A stretch of DNA of 10,156 nt, from positions 1 through 10,156 of the forward strand of contig JAUYES010000133.1 in the NCBI GenBank assembly GCA_030691225.1, read 5' to 3'. Both the position numbers and the translations under genes were made by a program. The first letter of the stretch is position 1; each line of letters begins with the position of its first letter. Below, one piece after another: positions 1-7,299 of this stretch. The notes below the pieces were generated by a model, which saw only the letters and a program-made list of their open reading frames with translations, was not told where the DNA came from and did not search any database. Origin of the DNA: Holophaga sp. (lineage in GTDB: Bacteria > Acidobacteriota > Holophagae > Holophagales > Holophagaceae).

Positions 1-627
1 TGAGCCGAGCTGTTTCTGAACCTCGGCAGGGACGCCTCGGTACCAAGTTTCGTGGAGCTTGGTGAGCTCTCGCCCCAGAGCGATCTCTCGATCTGGAAGG
101 ATTTCGGCCAGTTCCGAAAGAGCCTCGTGAATGCGATGGGGTGTTTCAAAAACAATCGTGGTCTCTTCGCGCCCCGCCAGTTTCGCGAGTGCAGCGCGTC
201 GAGGCTCGCCTCGACTGGGCAGGTACCCTAGAAAACTAAAAGCATGGTTGGGAAGACCCGAAGCCACTAGCCCAAGGGTCACCGCCGATGGGCCCGGCAG
301 CACCGTCACCCTGGCCCCAGCTTCCCGCGCCAAACGCGCGAGTTCGAAACCAGGATCGTTGATCCCGGGCATGCCAGCATCCGAGCAATAGGCCACCCGC
401 TGGCCCTGCGCAAGGGCCTGAAGCACGCGCTCTACGCCACTTTCGGAAACATGATCATCAAACCGCTGCAAGGGCTTGTCGATCTCAAGGTGTTTTAGCA
501 AACCACCCGTGCGACGAGTGTCCTCACAGGCGACAAGATCACTTTGCTGAAGCGCCTCGATGGCGCGTTGCGTCAGATCACCCAGGTTCCCGATGGGCGT
601 CGGCACCAGAATTAGATGTCCGGCCAC
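1..627 (-). CDS. rsmI: 16S rRNA (cytidine-1402-2'-O)-methyltransferase RsmI, C-terminus outside window
   Basis: RsmI uses S-adenosylmethionine to 2'-O-methylate C1402 in the decoding centre of 16S rRNA, acting in the cytoplasm on the small subunit. The 209 visible residues carry the family landmarks in order: PTPIGNLGDLT (about 9-19), ACEDTRRTGGLL, a glycine-rich SDAGMPGINDPG loop, VLPGPSAV, FLGYLPSRGEPRR, ETPHRIHEAL and RELTKLHETWYRG. These belong to the SAM-dependent tetrapyrrole-methylase fold. The family is usually about 275-290 residues, so the last quarter lies beyond position 1. The start is GTG at 627, chosen because GGAGG (639-635) sits 7 nt upstream and the family N-terminus begins there; the nearby ATG at 647 is out of frame. 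The gene lies 58 bp after cydB but behind a strong terminator, so it probably has its own promoter or depends on read-through. Family assignment is very secure. Confidence 0.95.
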   Translation of the reverse strand, partial: MAGHLILVPTPIGNLGDLTQRAIEALQQSDLVACEDTRRTGGLLKHLEIDKPLQRFDDHVSESGVERVLQALAQGQRVAYCSDAGMPGINDPGFELARLAREAGARVTVLPGPSAVTLGLVASGLPNHAFSFLGYLPSRGEPRRAALAKLAGREETTIVFETPHRIHEALSELAEILPDREIALGRELTKLHETWYRGVPAEVQKQLGS

Positions 628-646
628 GGTGATTCCTCCACTCTCA

Positions 647-679
647 TTAAAACACTGCGGGCGCCATTTTGGCGCCCGC
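647..679 (-). terminator. Rho-independent terminator after cydB
   Basis: Read on the minus strand, a perfect 9-bp GC-rich stem (GCGGGCGCC with GGCGCCCGC, at 679-671 and 665-657) encloses a 5-nt AAAAT loop. A short T-rich tail follows (AGTGTTTTAA, ending near 647). It begins 6 bp past the cydB stop codon and lies before the rsmI ribosome binding site. This is classic intrinsic terminator structure and implies that the cyd transcript ends here. The T-run is only four long and is offset from the stem by four bases, so termination may be partial. Confidence 0.85.
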
Positions 680-685
680 GTCTGC

Positions 686-1732
686 TTAGTAGCCTTCACC
701 CTCGGAGGGGGCCTTAACCTTGCCTCGATGGATATGGAACAAGTAGGCAAAGTAGCCAATCGCAAGAGGAAAGCCAATTAACCACCACACCAAACCAACC
801 CGGAGTCCGTGAATTGCAACGCTCGCATTGTGTGCGGTAAGCGACCAGGCCGAATCGAGCGTGGACCGCAACATCACGGGAAATACGCAAGCAGCCGAGG
901 TGGCCAAGATCCCAAGGATGAAGGCCCCCGACCCCAGGAAGGAGAGCAGGCGTTTCTTCTTGGCAAGGCCCACAAATACCAAACCAAGGCCCGCCAAATA
1001 GACAACAAAAAACAGCCAGGCCAATGGCACCTTCGGGAAGGCGGCGAAGAGACCAGGATTAACCGCGTGGGTAGCCAACGTGGTGACAATCCAAAGCACC
1101 AAGACGACTCCCCAAAGCGGTAGAGCCAATTTCGCACTGCGATCATGCACCGGGCCATCGGTCTTCCACGCCAAAAAGAGTGCGCCGTGGGCCGTCACCG
1201 TTGCCAGCACAAATACGCCAACCAGCACCGTGTACCAATCCAGGATCCCCACGGGATTCGCCGTTCCAAAATGCGTGAAGAGTGGAATGTTGAATTCGCC
1301 ATTTGCGTCGATCGGCACGCCTCGCAAAACATTGCCAAGGGCCGCGCCCAAAAGAACCGGCAAGAGGATGCTGCTAACGGCGAAGGTGCCGTCCCAAAAA
1401 GCTCGCCACAGGGAATCCTGCACGTGACTGCGGAATTCGATGGAAATGCCACGAAGCAGCAATACCCAAAGCACTAAAAACATCGCCAAGTAAAACCCGG
1501 AAAAACCCGCAGCCAAGACCTTAGGAAAAGCCAAGAACATGGCCCCGCCACCCGCCAAGAGCCAAACTTCGTTGCCATCCCATAACGGGCCAATGGCCCC
1601 AAGAACTTCTCGGCGCTCGTCATTGGTTTTTGCCACAAAGAGGTGCAGGACTCCCGAGCCAAAATCAAAGCCATCCATGACCGCATAGATCGCAATCATA
1701 ACGGAGACTAACCAAAACCAGATTTCATGCAT
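686..1732 (-). CDS. cydB: Cytochrome bd-type quinol oxidase subunit II (CydB)
   Basis: This is the second integral-membrane subunit of the bd-type terminal oxidase, which reduces O2 to water with quinol electrons and supports a proton-motive force. The 348-residue product is highly hydrophobic, with about eight to nine predicted membrane helices. It carries the conserved N-terminal DGFDFGSGVLHL (20-31) and the signature WDGNEVWLLAGGGAMFLAFP (51-70); E. coli has Gln where this protein has Glu55. The start is ATG at 1732: GAGGAG lies 6 nt upstream and overlaps the cydA stop, and the usual CydB N-terminus (MHEIWFW) begins there. A longer reading by 18 residues would overlap cydA and is not needed. 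The gap after cydA is 10 bp, so the two are co-translated. No CydX-like small ORF fits between the stop and the terminator. Length agrees with the family (about 340-380). Confidence 0.96.
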   Translation of the reverse strand: MHEIWFWLVSVMIAIYAVMDGFDFGSGVLHLFVAKTNDERREVLGAIGPLWDGNEVWLLAGGGAMFLAFPKVLAAGFSGFYLAMFLVLWVLLLRGISIEFRSHVQDSLWRAFWDGTFAVSSILLPVLLGAALGNVLRGVPIDANGEFNIPLFTHFGTANPVGILDWYTVLVGVFVLATVTAHGALFLAWKTDGPVHDRSAKLALPLWGVVLVLWIVTTLATHAVNPGLFAAFPKVPLAWLFFVVYLAGLGLVFVGLAKKKRLLSFLGSGAFILGILATSAACVFPVMLRSTLDSAWSLTAHNASVAIHGLRVGLVWWLIGFPLAIGYFAYLFHIHRGKVKAPSEGEGY

Positions 1733-1742
1733 GGCCAACTCC

Positions 1743-3071
1743 TCAATGCTTCGTCGCAACAGGACCATGGGCGATTTCTCGTCCAATCAAGAAGAAGAAA
1801 AGCAGACCCAATACGAAATAGAGTCCGGCAAATCCCATAGTGGTAAAAACCGTTTGCCCCGCATGCACCAAACGACTGGCGCCATCTGCCGTACGCATCA
1901 AACCATAGACTGCCCAGGGCTGGCGCCCCATTTCGGCAACCATCCAACCAACCGTGTTCGCGATATAGGGAAAGGGAAAAGCCAACATGAGCATCCAAAG
2001 CAGCCACCTAGATTGCTCCAGCCGTTTCCGCCATAGGTAGAGTGCGGCCAAACCCATCAAAGCGATAAAGAACGTTCCCAAACCAACCATCATGTGAAAG
2101 CCGTAATAGAGCATCTCAATACTGGTGGGCCACTGGTCCATGGGAAAATCATTCAAGCCCTTCACATTGCTCGAAAAGGAGCCATAGGCGATAAAGCTGA
2201 GGATTCCAGGCATGCGGATGGGATTGTCTATTTTTCGTTCCTGAACATTAGGTTGGCCAATGAAATTCATGGCGGCATGGGTGCCACTTTCAAATCGACC
2301 TTCCATGGCCGCCAGGGCCACAGGCTGGTGCTTGGCAACCAGTTTGCCTTGCAAATCACCCGTCGGAAAAGCGACCAACAAAGCCGAAATGAGGCCAGCG
2401 AAAACACCAACCTTGAGATTGCGTTTAGCATGCACAAGATGGACGCCCTTTAGCATCCAATAGGCACCGACAGCTGCCACCACAAAGGAGGCCGTGACCA
2501 CAGACGCCACCATGTTGTGGGCGTACTGCACACGAGCCCATGGGTTCATTAAGAATTGCCAGAAACTGGCGAGTTGAAGCGTTCCATCAGCTCCGATGGT
2601 GTATCCCACTGGGTGCTGCATGAAGGCGTTGGTTGCAATGATGAAATACCCAGAAAGCCAGCTCCCCACAAATAGGGCGACTGCTGCCCAGAAGTGCCTA
2701 CGGGGACCGATCTTCTTTTCGCCCCAAATGAGCAAGCCAAGGAAAGTGCTCTCGAGAAAGAAGGCAAACATGCCTTCCATGCCCAGAGTCTGACCAATGA
2801 TGCCTCCGGAATACCGACTAAAGGAGGCCCAGTTTGTCCCGAATTGAAATTCGAGTGGAATGCCTGTCACCACGCCCACAGCGAAGTTGATGCCGAATAT
2901 CCGGATCCAAAATCGGGCGAGATCGTTATAGGCTTCATCGCCAGTGCGTCGAGCCACCCATTTCAGAATGACGATGAGTAGCGCCAACCCCATGGTCAGT
3001 TGGGGAAAAAGGTAGTGGAAGGACGCCGTGAAACCGAATTGCAGCCGGTGCCAGAAAAGTGGGTCGCCCAT
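1743..3071 (-). CDS. cydA: Cytochrome bd-type quinol oxidase subunit I (CydA), short Q-loop
   Basis: CydA is the haem-carrying, quinol-oxidising subunit of the membrane bd oxidase. Of its 442 residues, the key ones align by count with E. coli CydA: His19 (haem b595/d ligand region), Glu99 and Glu107 (proton/haem d pathway, in EGMFAFFLEST), His185 (E. coli H186, haem b558), Met328 in HMMVG (E. coli M393, second b558 ligand) and E380 followed by GRQPW at 382-386. The periplasmic Q-loop begins at GDLQG (238) and retains Glu257. The E. coli quinol-contact Lys252 is Ala here (QPVALAAMEG), and the C-terminal Q-loop insertion is absent, which explains 442 rather than about 520 residues. The ATG at 3071 has GGAG 5 nt upstream. 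It could be a cyanide-insensitive (CIO-like) oxidase, but the sequence alone does not decide this. No cydCD is in the window. Confidence 0.97.
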   Translation of the reverse strand: MGDPLFWHRLQFGFTASFHYLFPQLTMGLALLIVILKWVARRTGDEAYNDLARFWIRIFGINFAVGVVTGIPLEFQFGTNWASFSRYSGGIIGQTLGMEGMFAFFLESTFLGLLIWGEKKIGPRRHFWAAVALFVGSWLSGYFIIATNAFMQHPVGYTIGADGTLQLASFWQFLMNPWARVQYAHNMVASVVTASFVVAAVGAYWMLKGVHLVHAKRNLKVGVFAGLISALLVAFPTGDLQGKLVAKHQPVALAAMEGRFESGTHAAMNFIGQPNVQERKIDNPIRMPGILSFIAYGSFSSNVKGLNDFPMDQWPTSIEMLYYGFHMMVGLGTFFIALMGLAALYLWRKRLEQSRWLLWMLMLAFPFPYIANTVGWMVAEMGRQPWAVYGLMRTADGASRLVHAGQTVFTTMGFAGLYFVLGLLFFFLIGREIAHGPVATKH

Positions 3072-3088
3072 CGATACTCCTATCGGAG
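3072..3088 (-). promoter_or_regulatory. cydA ribosome binding site inside two alternative small hairpins
   Basis: On the minus strand, CTCCGATAGGAGTATCG directly precedes the cydA ATG. The Shine-Dalgarno GGAG (3080-3077) can pair with CTCC (3088-3085) across a GATA loop. Alternatively it can sit exposed in the loop of a CGATA/TATCG hairpin (3085-3081 with 3076-3072). The pairings are seen directly; any regulatory role is inference, since stems of 4-5 bp can arise by chance. Confidence 0.4.
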
Positions 3089-3171
3089 AAGTTTATTTGT
3101 AGACAGAAATTACCCTGGCGAAGGCCATACAGTAATATGCCTGTGATGCTCCTAAACCACCAGTGTTCCCC

Positions 3172-4068
3172 CTAAGACTTGATCTCAGGCAGAGAAGAAT
3201 CCGAACGGTTGTGGACAATCCTCTGGGGTAGGGGGATGACAATGCCTTCTTTGCGGAGGGCCAACAGGTACCGTCGGCGAAGCTCCCGAGAGACTTCCCA
3301 CTGTTTCCCTGGGGCAACCTTGGTTAGCGTGCGAATGGTGATGCCGTTGGATCCGATGGCTTCTACACCCAATACTTGTGTAGCTTCCAATACGCGATCA
3401 GGCCATTCTTCCGCCAACCCAGCGCCCACCGAGGCTAGCAGGATCATCACGCCATCGAGATCGGCATCGAAGGCCACTTCGATATCCACCTGAGACCTTG
3501 CAAAATCTTTGGAAAGTACCACAACCTGGGTAATGGTTCCGTTAGGAAGGTAGTGGGCCTTGCCTTCGGAATCTCGGATCTGGGTAACCCGCAGTGTCAT
3601 CCGCTCTACAGTGCCTGTGTGCGAGGTGTCGACGCTGATGATATCGCCAACACTAAATTGGTTTTCCATCAAGAGAAAGAACCCTGCGATCCAGTCCTTC
3701 ACGAGACTTTGGGCGCCAAACCCCAATGCCACGCCAGCAATACCGGCGCCCGCAACCAATGGGCCAACGTTGACGCCAAATTGCTGAAGGGTGCTCAGTG
3801 AAAAGAAAGCTGCCACCAAGACCCATGCCAAGTGATTAAGCACGGAGGCCAGCGTGTCAGCCCTTCGCTCCGCTTCAGTGGTTATATCAGACTGGCCATC
3901 ATCGACCGCCTTGCGAACGGCGCGTCCAATGAGGCGCACAGACCACAAAATAACAATGCAGGTCAGGAGCACTAAACCGAGTTTTTGCGCCTTGTCCCAG
4001 CCCACCTTTTCCATCCAGGAAAGGAATGAATCGAACTTTCCGTTAAAGATCAAACTGAAATTTGGCAA
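3172..4068 (-). CDS. Small-conductance mechanosensitive channel, MscS family
   Basis: MscS-type inner-membrane channels open under membrane tension and release solutes during hypo-osmotic shock. The 298-residue protein has the minimal three-helix layout: TM1 about 29-50, TM2 about 78-97, and the pore-lining TM3 at about 99-130 with the small-residue pattern VAGAGIAGVALGFGAQSLVKD. Next come the beta-domain (ENQFSVGDIISVD, with HYLPNGTI near 172-179) and an alpha/beta vestibule ending in IPLPQRIVH (278-286). The length matches short MscS/YkuT-like members. The start is TTG at 4068, preferred because GGGGAG (4082-4077) lies 8 nt upstream and the first ATG (residue 19) has no such site. The start lies 2 nt after the cyclase stop, so translation is probably coupled. 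No signalling domain is fused, so this is not the cyclic-nucleotide-gated bCNG type. Confidence 0.93.
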   Translation of the reverse strand: MPNFSLIFNGKFDSFLSWMEKVGWDKAQKLGLVLLTCIVILWSVRLIGRAVRKAVDDGQSDITTEAERRADTLASVLNHLAWVLVAAFFSLSTLQQFGVNVGPLVAGAGIAGVALGFGAQSLVKDWIAGFFLLMENQFSVGDIISVDTSHTGTVERMTLRVTQIRDSEGKAHYLPNGTITQVVVLSKDFARSQVDIEVAFDADLDGVMILLASVGAGLAEEWPDRVLEATQVLGVEAIGSNGITIRTLTKVAPGKQWEVSRELRRRYLLALRKEGIVIPLPQRIVHNRSDSSLPEIKS

Positions 4069-4070
4069 GA

Positions 4071-5237
4071 CTAGGACTCCCCGATTTCGGCCAACACCAC
4101 CCGACCCTTTCCTTCAGCCTTAGCCCTGAACAAGGCTCGGTCAGCTCGCTCCAGAAGGTGTTCGGCACCATCTGCGTGCGTCGGATAAGCGGCAATTCCG
4201 ATGCTAACAGACACCGGAACATTGATTTCACCCATCTGAGCCGGAGAATCCGTAAGCTTCAGCAGCAGACGTTCTCCCATGATCTTCGCGCCCAAAGCCG
4301 TGGTGCCAGGGATTACGATGCAGAACTCGTCCCCGCCATACCGATACAAATGGTCCTGTGCGCGAATCAGGCGCTGAGCCTCAATGGCCACATGCGTCAG
4401 AACCTTGCTACCTACCGGATGTCCGAATTGGCTATTCAAAGCCTTGAGATTGTCTACGTCCAGAAAAAGCAAGGAAACGGGTTCGGCCCGGGTTGCGGCT
4501 TCCCGGATTAGCCTGGGCAGCTCTACTTCCAGGGCCCTCCGATTTCGGGCAACGGTCAGGTCATCCCGAAAAGAAAGGGTCTGGCTTGTCTCGAGATTCC
4601 AGGCATTGATCAATAGATCGTCAACATCCTCTATCCACCCCAAATAGTTCTCTGGATCCCCCGTAGGGTCCTTGAGGCGAAGAATCCCCATCTGCGCGCT
4701 AGGGCAAAGTAGGCGCGCTTGCCCGGCACGCACGAGTTCGGCGGCTTCGGAATGGCTGATGGGTGCTTCTGGAAAACCTTCCCCACAGCGCTGAAAAAAG
4801 GCCTCCTCTTGACGAACCCAAATGGCTCCCTGTTTTGCTCCCGAAAGCTGCTCGGCGCGCACAAGAATCAATCGAAGCAACTCGTCGAGCGTGGCAAGGT
4901 GTAGCATCTGCCTCAACCAACCGTCGCTGCCAAGATCGCGTTGCTGCACATGGTTCAATGCCCCACGCACGGTTTCCAAAGGCATGGATTGGCGTACTAC
5001 CCAACCGGGACGGCGGGCCAGTACATCGCTGACCTCCTCGGGGGAAGCATCCTTTACCCACCATAAAATTTCCAAAGCAGCCGAAGGGATATGCCTTGGG
5101 TCGGGTCGATCGGCCACAATGAGAACCGTACCGCGGCCTGGTCCGGCTTGACACTGGAAGCCCCATTTTTCAAGTGCCCGACGAAGCAGCTGCTCGCCCT
5201 CATGGCGATGAATGCTCAGCCAGAAGATATCTGCCAT
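4071..5237 (-). CDS. GGDEF nucleotide cyclase with Hypr-type Ser in the base-recognition site (candidate 3',3'-cGAMP synthase)
   Basis: The 388-residue protein joins nucleotides into a cyclic dinucleotide second messenger. Residues 1-100 look like a small alpha/beta domain (receiver-like, no clear phospho-acceptor), about 108-215 resemble a GAF sensor, and 222-385 form the GGDEF domain. Seen there: metal-binding Asp260 in FLDVD, Asn268, the intact GGDEF at 301-305, and an inhibitory site R292-A-Q-D295 exactly five residues upstream. By spacing, Asp260, Asn268 and Ser277 align with PleD D327, N335 and D344. The last is the guanine-contacting Asp, and here it is Ser (codon at 4407-4409; GHPVGS instead of GHxxGD). 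In Geobacter GacA and other Hypr enzymes, this Asp-to-Ser change is tied to cGAMP synthesis. The start is ATG at 5237: GAGG lies 5 nt upstream, 7 nt after the preceding stop. Cyclase identity is firm; cGAMP as product is inferred. Confidence 0.93.
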   Translation of the reverse strand: MADIFWLSIHRHEGEQLLRRALEKWGFQCQAGPGRGTVLIVADRPDPRHIPSAALEILWWVKDASPEEVSDVLARRPGWVVRQSMPLETVRGALNHVQQRDLGSDGWLRQMLHLATLDELLRLILVRAEQLSGAKQGAIWVRQEEAFFQRCGEGFPEAPISHSEAAELVRAGQARLLCPSAQMGILRLKDPTGDPENYLGWIEDVDDLLINAWNLETSQTLSFRDDLTVARNRRALEVELPRLIREAATRAEPVSLLFLDVDNLKALNSQFGHPVGSKVLTHVAIEAQRLIRAQDHLYRYGGDEFCIVIPGTTALGAKIMGERLLLKLTDSPAQMGEINVPVSVSIGIAAYPTHADGAEHLLERADRALFRAKAEGKGRVVLAEIGES

Positions 5238-5244
5238 GGCGACC

Positions 5245-7221
5245 TCAGTCCAAGGCAGCTTCAAGCCTGACGGCCAGTCGCTGGAGATGCGATCCAAGAG
5301 ATTCCAAGGAGGTGCCGGGCTCGCGACCACCTCGCTCCGAGCGCACCCATCGCTTGAGGAGGCTCAACGCCTGGGCATCTCGCACGCCCAAAGGCTTGGT
5401 GGTCTGAATAAGCTTGTGGGCCGTGCGAACGCGATCTGGCGCTTCAGGCGAGAGATTAGCCATCTGGATGCAGAGATTTCGAGCCTCTCTCGCCGTTGTC
5501 AAGTCCAGGCGAATGAGCGGCACTCTCGCGTTGATGCGGAGTAAAAATACATCCAAAAACCGGAGCAATTCACCGACCAATTCCGACCCTTCCTGGAGGG
5601 CATTTTCGATGTTTTCCGGATTATCCAGAATGCGTGAGAACTGCTGGGTAATTCGATCGAATTCAAGCCGATCTTGGCTGCGGATCAGTAAAAATTCAGG
5701 ACTTCTTCGGAACGAAGCGATTTGCGTCTGGGCCTGTCCCAGGGCCAAGGCCAAACGGGGAAGATCCTGCAACTCGAGATGAAGCTGAATCTGCTGATGG
5801 GACGGATCGAGGTATTCCCATAGTCGATGCAGTCTTTGTCGAAGGCGGTCCCCCTCTTCGGTCAACGAAGGGGAATCGGGGAAGAGGCGCTGCCTCAGCT
5901 CGGGGGAGAAGAGCCCCACGAGGTCAGCCATCAACTGGCGCTGATGGGAAAGCAGTAGCGCTCGCAAGTTATCAAGGCTGTTGGCCAACTGATCCACGTC
6001 GTTATTGGCAAGTGTCTGCTGGAGAAGGCCGCGAATCGTTGCCTGGTCTTGCAAAAGCGATAGCACTGCCTGCCGCAAGAATGCCCCCAGGAGCAGACTT
6101 TCTTCACTGCCTTTGGGCAACGATTCTGCCACCCGTGGGTGGTAGACCCGTTCGGCCAGCCGGCCGAGTTCGGATTCAACCACCAGGAACGTTGGAACGG
6201 TGGCATAACGCTCCGCCACAGAAGAATTGGCCGCAGGCTCCATCCGTTCCACCATTCCCAACAAGGCAAGGTGACTAGCCAGGGCCCTCGCGACGACCAG
6301 GAAGGCAGGGGGGTGCTCCTTTCTTAATTGCTTCAGAAGATCCCGCACCCCCAGAGGAAGCCGGTCTTCAAAAAAACGCCCCTCGACCCTCGGAAGCGTC
6401 CACCCCAAGTGATTCCATAACCACTGCAGGCTGCCGCGAACATTTTCCACGGCTGGCCAATGTATGCCGCGATCCAGGGGCCTGACCAAGCTCATACGAA
6501 GGCTCGATATAACGTGTTGCACGAGCAGCAGTGGTTCTGCCCTAATGCGGGTCGCCTCGGGCAATGCTCCTTCCAGAAGAGCTTCTAGGCGACGCGCATG
6601 TTCCAAGGGCCGCCCCGAAGGTGTGTGCAGCGCCTTGTTTAGGTTCTTCATTTGCTGATTGAGACGCGACCGAAGTTCATCGGCAGCGTCCCCTTCGCCA
6701 ACGACCAAGAAGAGGTTTCGGAAGTGATCGCGATTTTCCCGGAGGAAGGCTGCCCAATGCCCCATAAGCCGGGGACCATCCTCAGAGCCAAGGGATGAGG
6801 ACATGGTCCGAAGGCTGGCGATTAGATCCAGTAGATCGATTACCCATTCCGGTACGTGATGAAAGCTAAGCAAATCGCGATGGGCAACCTTGGCCATCTC
6901 ACCCAAATTAACCAAGCTGTGCTGAATCACCAGCCCCATGGCAGGTCGGGCCTCACCCAATCGCCTATCGGAGAATTGGTTCAAAAAGGCCAAAAAGAGC
7001 CCGAAGGATCGGCGTAGACGACCTAAAAGCGGTGATTCTTCTGTCTGTACCGGGGTGTCGGCCGAGTTCTCCAGCATGGGCGGAAGATCCGATGCGCCAA
7101 GGCGAAGGATTTCCTCCAACAATTCCAAATCCTGGCGGGATAGTTTCTTCTCCCGGATGAGTTCCCGGGCCTTATCCAGGCGCTGGATTGGCGGGATCGG
7201 ATTGGACATGTTCAAAAGCAT
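5245..7221 (-). CDS. Uncharacterised 658-residue helical protein, first gene of the cyclase-MscS operon
   Basis: I do not recognise this family. The product appears almost wholly alpha-helical, rich in Leu, Arg, Glu and Gln, with few Gly or Cys. No signal peptide, transmembrane segment, Walker motif or metal-ligand cluster is visible, so it is probably a cytoplasmic scaffold or interaction protein. Short heptad-like stretches occur near the N-terminus (REKKLSRQDLELLEEILRLG) and in the last 200 residues (for example HQQIQLHLELQDLPRLALAL), consistent with helical repeats or coiled coil. It is long, uninterrupted and followed at 7 nt by the cyclase start, so it is a real gene, presumably acting with the cyclase. 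The start is uncertain: ATG at 7221 is the most upstream possible (in-frame TGA three codons before), and ATG at 7209 (MSNPIPP) is equally plausible. Neither has a clear Shine-Dalgarno. Confidence 0.85.
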   Translation of the reverse strand: MLLNMSNPIPPIQRLDKARELIREKKLSRQDLELLEEILRLGASDLPPMLENSADTPVQTEESPLLGRLRRSFGLFLAFLNQFSDRRLGEARPAMGLVIQHSLVNLGEMAKVAHRDLLSFHHVPEWVIDLLDLIASLRTMSSSLGSEDGPRLMGHWAAFLRENRDHFRNLFLVVGEGDAADELRSRLNQQMKNLNKALHTPSGRPLEHARRLEALLEGALPEATRIRAEPLLLVQHVISSLRMSLVRPLDRGIHWPAVENVRGSLQWLWNHLGWTLPRVEGRFFEDRLPLGVRDLLKQLRKEHPPAFLVVARALASHLALLGMVERMEPAANSSVAERYATVPTFLVVESELGRLAERVYHPRVAESLPKGSEESLLLGAFLRQAVLSLLQDQATIRGLLQQTLANNDVDQLANSLDNLRALLLSHQRQLMADLVGLFSPELRQRLFPDSPSLTEEGDRLRQRLHRLWEYLDPSHQQIQLHLELQDLPRLALALGQAQTQIASFRRSPEFLLIRSQDRLEFDRITQQFSRILDNPENIENALQEGSELVGELLRFLDVFLLRINARVPLIRLDLTTAREARNLCIQMANLSPEAPDRVRTAHKLIQTTKPLGVRDAQALSLLKRWVRSERGGREPGTSLESLGSHLQRLAVRLEAALD

Positions 7222-7265
7222 AGCCGATCATTTGAAAGTCGCCATATACACCAGACTGACATTCA

Positions 7266-7288
7266 GGGTGGTAGACTTCAGGCCACCC
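7266..7288 (+). promoter_or_regulatory. Hairpin in the pilB leader
   Basis: GGGTGG (7266-7271) is perfectly complementary to CCACCC (7283-7288) across an 11-nt loop. The structure ends 6 nt before the pilB Shine-Dalgarno GGAGG and lacks a U-run, so it is not a terminator. It could stabilise the leader or modulate ribosome access, but with six base pairs function is speculative. Confidence 0.35.
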
Positions 7289-7294
7289 CCAATC

Positions 7295-7299
7295 GGAGG
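7295..7299 (+). promoter_or_regulatory. pilB ribosome binding site fixing a TTG start
   Basis: A full GGAGG stands 6 nt upstream of TTG at 7306. The next in-frame ATG (7327, residue 8) lacks a comparable site and would cut into the first MshEN motif, which begins at residue 4. The TTG start is therefore well supported. Confidence 0.8.

Noticed and set aside
686..1786. CydB read from an ATG 18 residues further upstream (366 residues)
   Set aside because: It would overlap the end of cydA, the extra residues do not match the CydB N-terminus, and the ATG at 1732 has a good ribosome binding site.
809..2463. Plus-strand open frames opposite cydA and cydB (for example 809-1123, 1145-1477, 2094-2453)
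   Set aside because: They are antisense to unambiguous genes, have no family resemblance and show compositions expected of shadow frames.
3089..3171. Terminator after mscS or clear promoter before cydA
   Set aside because: Only a 3-bp GGC/GCC stem and poor -10/-35 matches were found, so neither is reported as a feature; read-through from mscS into cydA remains open.
3093..3317. Small minus-strand frame between mscS and cydA that could be an accessory peptide gene
   Set aside because: It overlaps most of the mscS C-terminus in another frame, has no ribosome binding site and no hydrophobic helix as expected of CydX.
3172..4068. Cyclic-nucleotide-gated (bCNG) channel with direct ligand control
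   Set aside because: The protein ends shortly after the MscS vestibule, with no room for a cyclic-nucleotide-binding domain.
4071..5330. Cyclase with a 31-residue N-terminal extension (419 residues)
   Set aside because: The extension lies wholly inside the preceding gene, while ATG at 5237 has GAGG 5 nt upstream and fits operon spacing.
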